The notes under the pieces: model-generated
The model's database searches: none
The model's input: only the letters and a program-made list of their open reading frames with translations
What the model was told of the DNA's origin: nothing
Part shown: in pieces, positions 45,838 through 55,000 of the stretch
How positions within the stretch are numbered: position 1 is the stretch's first letter
Layout of the letters: each line of letters begins with the position of its first letter
Origin: Thermogutta terrifontis
GTDB lineage: Bacteria > Planctomycetota > Planctomycetia > Pirellulales > Thermoguttaceae
DNA length: 64,000 nucleotides
Assembly (NCBI RefSeq): GCF_002277955.1
Contig: NZ_CP018477.1
Location: forward strand, 3,865,206-3,929,205
Direction: 5' to 3'
Position numbers and translations under genes: made by a program

Positions 45838-46509
45838 CTACTCGGCCTGGTCTTGCTGTTCTTGCACAGCCCGATCGCTGGGCCAGAAGCGTGCGAGGTA
45901 CACGACGGCCACAAAATCGTAGAGGCCGTGGGCCACCATCGGGACAACGAGGTTGCCGGTCAGGGCAAAAAGAATCCCCAGATAAACGCCGAGAATAGCT
46001 GTTAAGATGACATAAATTCTTGATAATGGGTGAGCGAGTCCGAACAAAACTGCGGCTGCGAAAATTGCCAGAATCGTTGCAAGATCACCGCGAGCTAAAT
46101 CGTCAGGTGTTCCCAGGAGAGTCGCCAGTCCCCGTTGCACGATTCCCCGGAAAAAAGCCTCCTCTCCGATGCCTGCGACGCACGAAATCATGGCCATCTC
46201 GCCGATCGTCGCCGGTCGAAAAAGAGGGGCGATCATTTGGGTCATCAAGTGGCGGAGCTCTCTGAACACGCGGCCCGGCATGTAACGCACGATGGGCAAG
46301 AGGAGCAACATCGGCACAGTGGCCAGTGCACCTGCTCCGAGCGCCGAAAGATCCCACTCCACAACTTCCCACAGCGGCAAACGCAGGAGCCAGCCCGCCA
46401 CGACCGCTATCAGTCCGATAGCGCACTCCAGGAGCGTGCCGTAAACAATAAGTTGGGCTGTCACAGCGCGAGAAGCGGCCACCGGTTGATCTGTGTCGCG
46501 AATATCCAT
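45838..46509 (-). CDS. CPBP-family intramembrane metalloprotease
   Basis: A 223-residue protein with about six hydrophobic helices. Motif 1 is GIGEEAFFRGIVQ with Glu116, Glu117 and Arg121, motif 2 is FGLAHP with His160 and motif 3 is HGLYDF with His194. These are the metal ligands of the CPBP (Abi/Rce1-like) family that cut within membranes or remove prenylated C-termini in eukaryotes. Bacterial members are mostly uncharacterised; some protect against bacteriocins. No immunity or bacteriocin gene is visible beside it. The ATG at 46509 is preceded by GGAAC only, so the ribosome-binding site is weak. Confidence 0.88.
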   Translation of the reverse strand: MDIRDTDQPVAASRAVTAQLIVYGTLLECAIGLIAVVAGWLLRLPLWEVVEWDLSALGAGALATVPMLLLLPIVRYMPGRVFRELRHLMTQMIAPLFRPATIGEMAMISCVAGIGEEAFFRGIVQRGLATLLGTPDDLARGDLATILAIFAAAVLFGLAHPLSRIYVILTAILGVYLGILFALTGNLVVPMVAHGLYDFVAVVYLARFWPSDRAVQEQQDQAE

Positions 46510-46811
46510 GGTTGTTCCTTTGAAGAAACTCTCGGCGTGATACGAACCAGTTCCATTGGTGAGGCGTGGCCGGTAGCACGCCGAAATAGGGACCTCACTA
46601 CGATCGGCGGCAGACTGTCAATGGTAGAACCAAATCGAGTCGCTCGCTAGATTCGAGGGGGACACTATAATCGTCGTTTGCCTGGGACGGTACACGCCGG
46701 TCTGCATTGAGTCGCGCGCGTGGTGCCCGGGCAGTCTAAAATTCCGAATACTTGCCATGCACATTCATTTTTCGCCAACTGGATGTCACCGTTGCTGGAG
46801 GAGTTCGCCTC
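46510..46811. other. Intergenic region between divergent genes
   Basis: A 302-bp gap. A TATAAT occurs at 46666-46671 on the forward strand, some 140 bp before the next gene, but without a -35 hexamer at the right distance. No RNA gene seen. Confidence 0.4.
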
Positions 46812-48920
46812 ATGTCGAAGGGTCCTTTTCTGTTGTGGATAGGCGCGCTGACGCTGATAATGGCGACGCCGTGGCAGGGCTGGGCCGAAAAACCGTTCGA
46901 GTGGGTACCAGCGCAGCCCGAGGCTGTCGGTATCTCGTCTGAAAAACTTCGGGCGCTCAGCGCGGAATTGGCAAAACGGCAAACAAAGGCTTTCTTGGTG
47001 GTGCGGCACGACAAACTCATCTGGGAGTGGTATTCCCCCGACCACGGACCCGACAAAAAACACTACACGGCCTCCCTGGCCAAAGCCATTGTTGGCGGAA
47101 TGGCGTTGGCCATCGCCCTGGATGATGGTTATCTCCGACTTGACGATCCGGTTTCGCGGTATGTTCCGCAGTGGCGAACAGATCCCCGAAAATCAAAGAT
47201 TACGATTCGCCATCTGGGTTCGCATACTTCCGGGCTGGATGACTCGCGCCCCAACGAAGAGGCCCCCTGGAAGGACGCTTTCTGGCGTCGAGAGCTCCCG
47301 CCTCGCGACCCGTTCACGATCGCTCGGGATGTGACGCCCCTGCTCTTCGATCCCGGTGAGCGGTTCCAGTACAGCAACCCGGGTATTGCGATGTTGACCT
47401 ACGCGGTCGCCGCTGCCATGCGCAACGCCCCCAACAATAACATCCGTGATCTTCTGCGCGACAGAATCTACAGGCCCATTGGATTGAAGGATGACGAATG
47501 GTCCATCGGTTATGGGCAGACATTTCATGTGGACGGCCTCCCGCTGATTGCAGCCTGGGGCGGGGCAAATTTCACTGCCCGGGCGACGGCAAGGATCGGA
47601 AGGCTGGTCCTCCATCGCGGTCGCTGGGAAGGGCGGCAGATAATCAGCGAAAATTCTATCGCCGCGGTTTGCCAGAGTGCGGGTCTCCCCGGGGACTGTG
47701 GAATGGGCTGGTGGACAAATGCCGGAAAACGGTTCTCGTTTTTGCCTGTCGATGCGGTTTGGGGTGCCGGTGCTGGGGATCAAATCCTTCTTGTCATTCC
47801 CAGCCTTGATCTTGTGGTTGTGCGCTATGGTGGTGACTTGGGGCCCCAGGCACCTTCTCAGGAGAATGTGGGCCGATACCTGTTTCAGCCATTAATGCAG
47901 GTCATCACACCAGAGGATCCCGCTCAATCGGGCACGGCTGGTCCCTATCCTCCGAGCCCCGTCATCAAATCGCTGAGCTGGGCCGCTGCAAACGAGGTCG
48001 TTCGCCTTGCACGTGGAAGTGACAACTGGCCAATAACTTGGGGCGATGACGATCGCCTTTACACAGCCTATGGGGACGGATGGGGTTTTGAGCCTGGCGT
48101 TGCGCGAAAATTGAGCCTCGGTTTGGCTGTAGTCACCGGTTTTCCACCCCGAATCACAGGGCAGAATATTCGGGCTCCCACGCTTGAGCAGTACGGAGAC
48201 GGAGCAAAAGGGAAAAAAGCGAGTGGGCTGCTCATGGTAGATGGCACACTGTACGCGCTTGTCCGAAATGCCGGAAATTCTCAACTGGCCTATTCTCGGG
48301 ACCACGGCGCAACGTGGACATGGGCACCGTGGAAGTTCACTACCAGCTTCGGATGCCCGACTTTTTTGAACTTCGGACCGAACTATGCGGGAGCACGGGA
48401 CGGGTATGTTTACATCTACTCTCCGGACGCCGATGATGCCTACTCCGCAGCGGATCAAATGGTTCTTGCCCGAGTTCCCAAAGGCTCTATTCTCGAGCCG
48501 AGTGCCTACGAGTATTTCGTGCGATTGGATTCCGACCAGAAGCCTGTTTGGAGCAGGAATGTTGCTGATCGCGGTCCGGTTTTTCGGCATCCGGGTCATT
48601 GCTGGCGTTCAGGAATCACCTACAACCCCGCATTGAAGCGATACATGTGGTTTCATGTGTATCCCAAACAAACGAGGGGAGACGGTGCCCCGGGGGCAAG
48701 AGGCTGTGGTGTTTATGATGCCCCAGAGCCCTGGGGCCCGTGGACCACCGCGTTCCATACCGAGGAGTGGGACATGGATCCCGGCGAAAGCGGCTGCTTT
48801 CCTGCCAAATGGATGGACCAAACGGGAAAGAACATGTGGCTGGTCTTCTCGGGCGAAGACTCATTCAGTGTGCGTCGCGTGGATATCACAGTCCACAAGT
48901 CAGGCGACGGTCCCAAATGA
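46812..48920 (+). CDS. Exported serine hydrolase fused to DUF4185-like domain
   Basis: A 702-residue protein with a signal peptide (MSKGPFLLWIG, cleavage near GWAEKP). Residues about 35-370 are a class C-type beta-lactamase fold: TASLAKAI with Ser88 and Lys91 (S-x-x-K), FQYSNPG with Tyr187 (Y-x-N), and a late GAGAGDQ that replaces the usual H-x-G. The C-terminal 330 residues begin with SDNWPITWGDDDRLYTAYGDGWGF, a pattern of DUF4185, and form a five-bladed type of fold in related proteins. GGAGGAG precedes the ATG at 46812. The N-terminal part may be an esterase or peptidase; the C-terminal part is not understood. Such a fusion is uncommon. Confidence 0.75.
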   Translation: MSKGPFLLWIGALTLIMATPWQGWAEKPFEWVPAQPEAVGISSEKLRALSAELAKRQTKAFLVVRHDKLIWEWYSPDHGPDKKHYTASLAKAIVGGMALAIALDDGYLRLDDPVSRYVPQWRTDPRKSKITIRHLGSHTSGLDDSRPNEEAPWKDAFWRRELPPRDPFTIARDVTPLLFDPGERFQYSNPGIAMLTYAVAAAMRNAPNNNIRDLLRDRIYRPIGLKDDEWSIGYGQTFHVDGLPLIAAWGGANFTARATARIGRLVLHRGRWEGRQIISENSIAAVCQSAGLPGDCGMGWWTNAGKRFSFLPVDAVWGAGAGDQILLVIPSLDLVVVRYGGDLGPQAPSQENVGRYLFQPLMQVITPEDPAQSGTAGPYPPSPVIKSLSWAAANEVVRLARGSDNWPITWGDDDRLYTAYGDGWGFEPGVARKLSLGLAVVTGFPPRITGQNIRAPTLEQYGDGAKGKKASGLLMVDGTLYALVRNAGNSQLAYSRDHGATWTWAPWKFTTSFGCPTFLNFGPNYAGARDGYVYIYSPDADDAYSAADQMVLARVPKGSILEPSAYEYFVRLDSDQKPVWSRNVADRGPVFRHPGHCWRSGITYNPALKRYMWFHVYPKQTRGDGAPGARGCGVYDAPEPWGPWTTAFHTEEWDMDPGESGCFPAKWMDQTGKNMWLVFSGEDSFSVRRVDITVHKSGDGPK

Positions 48921-49041
48921 GACGTGCTGGTCCCTGGGATGAAGTGTCGAGCTGACAAAGCTCTCGGGATCCACCGAAAGAAGCGTTACTGCCTTAGGCG
49001 GCGGATACTTGCTAACGGGTAGTGCGCGGAATCGCGGTTCG

Positions 49042-49070
49042 TTGACGGATGATCAGATAAGGGGTAAACT
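49042..49070 (+). promoter_or_regulatory. Possible promoter of ppdK
   Basis: TTGACG (49042-49047) is followed after 17 bp by TAAACT (49065-49070). Transcription would start near 49078, about 130 nt before the ppdK start codon. Five of six and four of six positions match consensus. Confidence 0.45.
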
Positions 49071-49207
49071 ACGTAATTCTTTTAGATCGCGTGAAAAGTC
49101 GCTCTTTGTGGAGCCCAGCTTTGTCGGAAGGCGGGCGGAGCGTTTTAATCACCAATCGCCCGATAAACCAAGTTTTTGTCAGCGGAAATTGTCAAGGAGT
49201 GTGCACA

Positions 49208-51943
49208 ATGACGCAAGCACCCAAGTACGTGTACTATTTTGGACCGGAAGGGACCGAGGGCAATGCATCGATGGTGAATTTGCTCGGTGGCAAAGGCGCC
49301 AACCTCGCCGAAATGGCGGGCCATCCCGACCTGCGGCTTCCGGTGCCGGCCGGGTTCACCATCACCACAGAAGTCTGCACCTATTTCATGCAACACGGCG
49401 GCCAGTATCCCCCGGGCTTGAAGGAGCAAGTGGAGGAGGCTCTCCAGAAAGTCGAAAAAGCGATGGGAATGAAGTTCGGAGATCCAGAGAATCCTCTCTT
49501 GGTCTCCTGTCGCTCGGGTGCCCGTCGGTCTATGCCGGGAATGATGGAAACGGTGCTCAATGTCGGTTTGTGCAGCAAAACCATTCCCGGACTCATCAAA
49601 AAGACGAACAACCCACGATTTGTGTACGACGCCTATCGTCGGCTCATTATGATGTATTCTGACGTGGTCATGGAAAAGGCCGAGGGCATTGAACCGCCCG
49701 ACGGAATGGGAATCCGCGTGCAGCTTGAACGGATGATGGAAGAGCTCAAGCACAAGAAGGGCTATGAGAAGGACACAGATCTGACGGCCGAAGATCTCCA
49801 GCAGCTTTGTGAGGCTTTCAAGGCCAAGGTCAAGGAAGTCCTCCGCAAGCCGTTCCCGGATGATCCCTTCGAACAACTGTGGGGCGGAATTGCCGCTGTG
49901 TTCAAGAGCTGGAACGGCAAGCGCGCGGTAGCCTATCGCCGCATCGAGGGAATTCCCGATGACTGGGGAACAGCCTGCAACGTCCAAAGCATGGTCTTCG
50001 GAAATATGGGAGACACATCAGCAACGGGTGTGGCCTTTACCCGGAACCCAGCCACGGGTGAAAACCAATTTTACGGCGAATGGCTGCCCAACGCGCAGGG
50101 CGAAGACGTGGTGGCCGGTATCCGTACCCCGAACCCACTCAATAAGGCCACCAAGACGGAGCAGAACAAGCATCTGCCGTCTCTTGAAGAGGCCATGCCG
50201 GAAATCTATCAGCAGCTTCTCGATATCCGCAATCGCCTGGAGCGGCACTATAAGGACATGCAGGACATCGAGTTTACCATCCAGGAGGGCAAGCTCTACA
50301 TGCTGCAGTGCCGCGTGGGCAAGCGGACGGGAACCGCCGCTCTCAACATCGCCATGGATATGCTCAAGGAGGGTCTGATCGACGAGGAGACGGCCGTTCT
50401 CCGTGTGGCTCCCAAGCAGCTTGATGAGCTGCTCCATCCGATTGTCGATCCGAACGCCGAGAAGAAGGCCACGGCCATCGCTTCGGGATTGCCAGCGGGC
50501 CCCGGCGGAGCGTGCGGACAAATCGTCTTCACCAGTGAAGACGCGGTCGAATGGACCAAGAAGGGCAAGAAAGTGATCCTGGTTCGCGAAGAGACCAACC
50601 CCGAGGATGTGGAAGGCATGCGGGCAGCCGTGGGTATCCTCACCGCCCGGGGCGGAATGACCAGTCACGCAGCGCTGGTTGCCCGTGGGTGGGGCAAGTG
50701 CTGCATTGTGGGCGCAGGGAAGATTAAAGTCGACCCTGAAAAGAAATGCATGACCGTGGATGGCAAGACGTATAAAGAGGGCGACTGGGTCACCCTCAAT
50801 GGTACGCGAGGGATCGTGTACGAGGGACAACTCCCGCTCATTGATGCCACCGAAAACCCGCGGCTCAAAGAGTTCATGGCACTCGTTGAGAAATACCGCA
50901 AGCTGGGAGTGCGAACAAACGCCGACACCCCGGCGGATGCTAAAATCGCTCGCGAATTTGGGGCAGAAGGCATTGGTTTGTTCCGCACGGAGCACATGTT
51001 TTACGGCGAAGGTTCTGACGAACCCCTGTTCATCCTGCGGAAGATGATCCTCTCCCGTACCGCGGAGGAACGGCGGAAGGCCCTGGATGAATTGTTCCCG
51101 TTCATGAAGCGGGATATCAAAGGCACGCTGGAAGCGATGAACGGCTTGCCGGTTACCATCCGGTTGCTGGATCCTCCGCTTCACGAGTTCGTTCCGCAGG
51201 ATGAGGACAAGCAGGCCGAGCTGGCCAAAGCGATGGGCATTTCCGTCGAGGACGTCAAGCGCCGTGGCGAAGAGCTCCACGAAACGAACCCGATGATGGG
51301 CCATCGTGGTGTCCGGCTCGGCATCACCTATCCGGAAATCACCGAGACACAGGTGCGGGCCATTTTCGAGGCCACTGCTGAGCTGATCAAAGAAGGCAAA
51401 GATCCTCACCCGGAAATCATGGTCCCGGTCACCTGCGACGTGAAGGAACTCGACCTCACGAAGCAGATTGTGGACCGGGTCCATGCCGAGGTGGAAAAGA
51501 AGTTTGGCGTTAAGATCTCGTACCTGTATGGTACGATGATCGAAATTCCGCGGGCCTGCCTTGTGGCCGACAAGATGGCGCGAACCGCCCAATTCTTCTC
51601 GTTCGGTACCAACGACCTGACGCAAATGGGATTTGGTTTCAGCCGGGACGATATCGGCGGTTTCCTGCCGGACTATCTCGAGAAGCGGATTTTGATGGCC
51701 GACCCCTTCCAAACGATTGATCAGGAGGGCATCGGGCAACTCATCGAGATGGCGGTGCAAAAAGGGCGTGCCACGCGGCCCGACCTGAAAATTGGTATCT
51801 GCGGTGAACAGGGTGGCGATCCCGACTCCGTGGAGTTCTGCTTCAAAGTCGGGATGAACTACGTGAGCTGCTCGCCGTATCGCGTGCCCATCGCTCGGTT
51901 GGCCGCGGCGCAGGCCTCCATCAAGGCCAGCCGCAAGAAGTAA
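49208..51943 (+). CDS. ppdK: Pyruvate, phosphate dikinase
   Basis: A 911-residue enzyme that interconverts pyruvate, ATP and phosphate with PEP, AMP and pyrophosphate, working in glycolysis or gluconeogenesis. The N-terminal ATP-grasp part begins VYYFGPEGTEGN and shows LLGGKGANLAEMA. The swivelling phospho-carrier domain has GGMTSHAALVARGWGKCCIVG with His487. The C-terminal PEP/pyruvate barrel has GAEGIGLFRTEHMF, MGHRGVRLGI and GICGEQGGDP with Cys865. The AAGGAG ribosome-binding site lies eight bases before the ATG at 49208, so the longer frame is rejected. Length is normal for bacterial PPDK. A terminator lies 70 bp downstream, so it is transcribed alone. The pyrophosphate-linked route is common in thermophiles and anaerobes. 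Confidence 0.95.
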   Translation: MTQAPKYVYYFGPEGTEGNASMVNLLGGKGANLAEMAGHPDLRLPVPAGFTITTEVCTYFMQHGGQYPPGLKEQVEEALQKVEKAMGMKFGDPENPLLVSCRSGARRSMPGMMETVLNVGLCSKTIPGLIKKTNNPRFVYDAYRRLIMMYSDVVMEKAEGIEPPDGMGIRVQLERMMEELKHKKGYEKDTDLTAEDLQQLCEAFKAKVKEVLRKPFPDDPFEQLWGGIAAVFKSWNGKRAVAYRRIEGIPDDWGTACNVQSMVFGNMGDTSATGVAFTRNPATGENQFYGEWLPNAQGEDVVAGIRTPNPLNKATKTEQNKHLPSLEEAMPEIYQQLLDIRNRLERHYKDMQDIEFTIQEGKLYMLQCRVGKRTGTAALNIAMDMLKEGLIDEETAVLRVAPKQLDELLHPIVDPNAEKKATAIASGLPAGPGGACGQIVFTSEDAVEWTKKGKKVILVREETNPEDVEGMRAAVGILTARGGMTSHAALVARGWGKCCIVGAGKIKVDPEKKCMTVDGKTYKEGDWVTLNGTRGIVYEGQLPLIDATENPRLKEFMALVEKYRKLGVRTNADTPADAKIAREFGAEGIGLFRTEHMFYGEGSDEPLFILRKMILSRTAEERRKALDELFPFMKRDIKGTLEAMNGLPVTIRLLDPPLHEFVPQDEDKQAELAKAMGISVEDVKRRGEELHETNPMMGHRGVRLGITYPEITETQVRAIFEATAELIKEGKDPHPEIMVPVTCDVKELDLTKQIVDRVHAEVEKKFGVKISYLYGTMIEIPRACLVADKMARTAQFFSFGTNDLTQMGFGFSRDDIGGFLPDYLEKRILMADPFQTIDQEGIGQLIEMAVQKGRATRPDLKIGICGEQGGDPDSVEFCFKVGMNYVSCSPYRVPIARLAAAQASIKASRKK

Positions 51944-52012
51944 GCTCCGCGGGTGCGAACCTGAGGGCGGCGGCTAAACGCGCCGGGCCCTGTTCGAGAC
52001 AGCGCATCAGGC

Positions 52013-52041
52013 AGGGGGATTGCTCGCAATCCCCCTTTTTT
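52013..52041 (+). terminator. Rho-independent terminator of ppdK
   Basis: A perfect 9-bp stem (AGGGGGATT and AATCCCCCT, loop of six) followed by six T residues, 70 bp past the ppdK stop. It also separates ppdK from the convergent TPR gene. Confidence 0.93.
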
Positions 52042-52096
52042 GTGCGCGCCCGAGGTCAGCCGAGTGGCCGAGCCACGGGAGTCCAGGTGCGAGTGC

Positions 52097-55000
52097 TCAG
52101 TTGAGGGAAAGCCCCAGGTTTTTGAGTTCGGCTGTTAAACGACGCAGACGAGGACGCTCGATCGGGGGGAGAGCTTCCTCGGAGAGGCGATAGTTATCCC
52201 GAGCTCGTTGAAATTCTCGCACTGCGGTCGCCTTGTCCCCCGCCAGCCAGAGGGCCTCCACAAGGTGAAAATACGTCAGCGCGGACGGTTCCTCGAGAAC
52301 AGCTTGTCGCGCGTCGGATATGGCCTCGGCAAGACGTTCCTGCCGCATTCGGACCACTGCACGTGTGTCGAGAAAGCTCCCAATGGGGCCCAGCACGGTG
52401 ATGGCATGTTCGACGAGCTGCTCAGCCTCGCGAAGGATTGCTGCGTTTTCAGATTGAGCAGATCCCTCTCTCGATGGTAGATCACATTGCGCGCCTAAAA
52501 CATACGCCAAATTGTTTTCCAGAAGGGCCTTTTCCAGATCGGACAATCGGCTGTCAGACAGAAGTCGGCGATAGAGCGGAACAAGCTCCTCGTAGCGCCC
52601 GGCTAAATTGAGAAAGCTCATGTAAGCGAGAAGCACCCCTTTATCGCCCGCGGAGTTCACATTCGCTCGTTGAAACCAGGCGTCCACTCGTGCCAGATGA
52701 TCTGGCTTGACTTGTTCGCGGGCAGCACGCAGACAGTTCACCGCGCACACAACAACACGTTCCACGGGGACATGGGCGAGTGCCTGCTCGCAGCAATCAA
52801 GGGCCGCCTCCAACTTTTGCTGGCGCGAGAGGAAGAGAGCCTTTGCCATGAGGGCTACAGGATAATGACTTGTCACCTGCTCCAAAACTTCGCCAGCAAG
52901 CGAGGTCATTCCGGCCTTTTCGGCCAGCTCGGCGAACTGCATGGCCTGATCGTACTTCCGCTCGTCGATGGCCTTTGAGACCATGTCTCGCCAGCGGCTT
53001 TCTAGCTCTTTCGTATTCCCAGACTGGACCGCCAGACGCGTTTTCAATTCCAGGACAGCCGGTGAATCATCTCCCAATCGAGCCACAAGTTTTTCAAGGT
53101 ACGGCTGAATTTCCTCACCGGGCGACCCGTGAGTCAGCATCTCGCGAATAAAGAAAGCGAGTTGAGCGGGAGTCGGATCCGGTGTTTGCTGGAACAGCGC
53201 CGCCATTTGCAGCCGCGCGTCCGGCCAGCGTCCTAGAACCGCAAGGATCTGAGCATAAACGAACCGATCTTCCGCGGAGAGGATGACCCCTTCTCGAAGC
53301 AATTTCTGATAGATATCCGCGACTTCCTGTTTTGCCGCCCGCTCGGGCCGGTTCGCCAGAACTCTGGCCAACAGACAGCGATCGGTGATCTGCGCAGCCT
53401 GCTTCAGGTTTTCTTCCAGCAACGACCGGGCACGCTGGAAGTCTCGGTAATCCGCGGATTTGGCCAGGAGTTGCGCGAGATTCCGCCGCGCGTTGCGGAG
53501 AGTCTCCTCGCTGACCACGAGATTATTTCCCGATGCCGCCACAATACGTTCGAGAGCAGCCTGGCACTCGCGGAGCCTACCTTGGCGCAGAGAGAATCCT
53601 GCCCAATCGAGAAGCAGATCGGCATCTTGCGGTGCCTCGTCCATTGCCCGGCGAAAGCATTGTTCTGCCTGTTGGATGTCACCCACCGCTTCGTATCCCA
53701 GGGCGAGGACGCGCAGCGACGGAACGTCTTTTTTCAGCACGGCTCCCAGTTCTTCCAGTTGCTTTCGGGCTTCTGAATTCCGGTTCGTCCTTACCAGGTA
53801 AATAATTTGGGCCAGAGTAATCTGGGGCACGTGCGGAGCAAGCTGTTTGGCCCTCTCGAATGCTCGGTCCGCCTCATCGGTGTTTCCGCTGCGGCTCAGC
53901 AGTTGTGCCCACCAAAGCCAATCGAGGGGATCGCTCGATTCTTCTATTCGTGGTCCAAGTACCTGTTTCACCCTATCGAACTGGCCCTGCTGAGCCCAAA
54001 TCTCTGCCTGTAGCTTCAGACGCTGCAAGTCGTTATTGCCGGCCTGTTCGGCAGTGCTTTGCAGGAGCTGCTCGGCCTCGGAGGTTTGGCCCACTAGAAG
54101 CAACAATCGAGCCAGTTCTTCCCGCCCCTGGGGTCCTAAAAGTCCTCGCTGCTCCAGTGATCGCAGGCTTTCAATCGCCGCCTCCCAGCGGCCTTCCAAT
54201 TGAGCGATTCGGGCCTCCAGGCGAATCAGGTCCGGCCAGAAGGGCAGGTATCGGCGAGCCATGGTGATTTGCGACCGTGCATCGGCCAGCAGCCGTTCCC
54301 GCTCGGCCACGGACAGGCTGGGCTGGGAAGCTCGCCCCACGTCGATCACGGCCCGGCCGTAAGCGGTGACACGTCCTGGCCCACCTTCCGCACGCCGGAT
54401 CTGTTCCAGAATCCTGTCGGCATCCTCCCAATCCGCCCGAGCGACTGCGAACTCCAGCAGCAAGCGGTGAATCTCAGTGTCATTTGGGTCGATCACTGCA
54501 AGCTGCCGGGCTATTTCCGCGGACCGATCCAGATCTCCCGATTGAAGCGCAAGCCGCAGCACCGCGCGAAGGACCGTTTGCCGCTCGGAAGGTCTCAGCC
54601 CTTTCGCCTTCGAGACAACATCCGTCAGGATTTCGTTTCGTTGATCCTTTTCCGCATACTGGCTCAACTGGACCTTGGCGAGCAAAATCTCCGGGCGCGG
54701 TCCAAACTGCTTTTCGGCGACCGAAAGCCGATCAATCGCCTCGGAAATCCGCCCAGATCGGCCCAACAGTTCGCATAGTGCGGTCCAAAGAGTCAAGGAA
54801 GCTCTTTCTTGTATCGCTTCCTCCAGCAACTTTACAGCCTGGTCCACCTCGCCCTGAGCCTGCAACCATCGGGCGTTGAGCAAGGTCTTTTGTTCTGGCG
54901 AGAGAGCCGGGGAACTCTCCAGCGACCGACGCAGGTCGTCAAGTTGCTTCCAAAGAGGGTCCTGTGGCTTTAAACCTGTTCGGGTGTTCAATGTCGCCAG

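Noticed and set aside
46666-46671. TATAAT upstream of the serine hydrolase
   Set aside because: No acceptable -35 hexamer at the right distance.
50018-51760. A 580-codon open frame on the reverse strand
   Set aside because: Antisense shadow of ppdK, whose motifs and start are certain.
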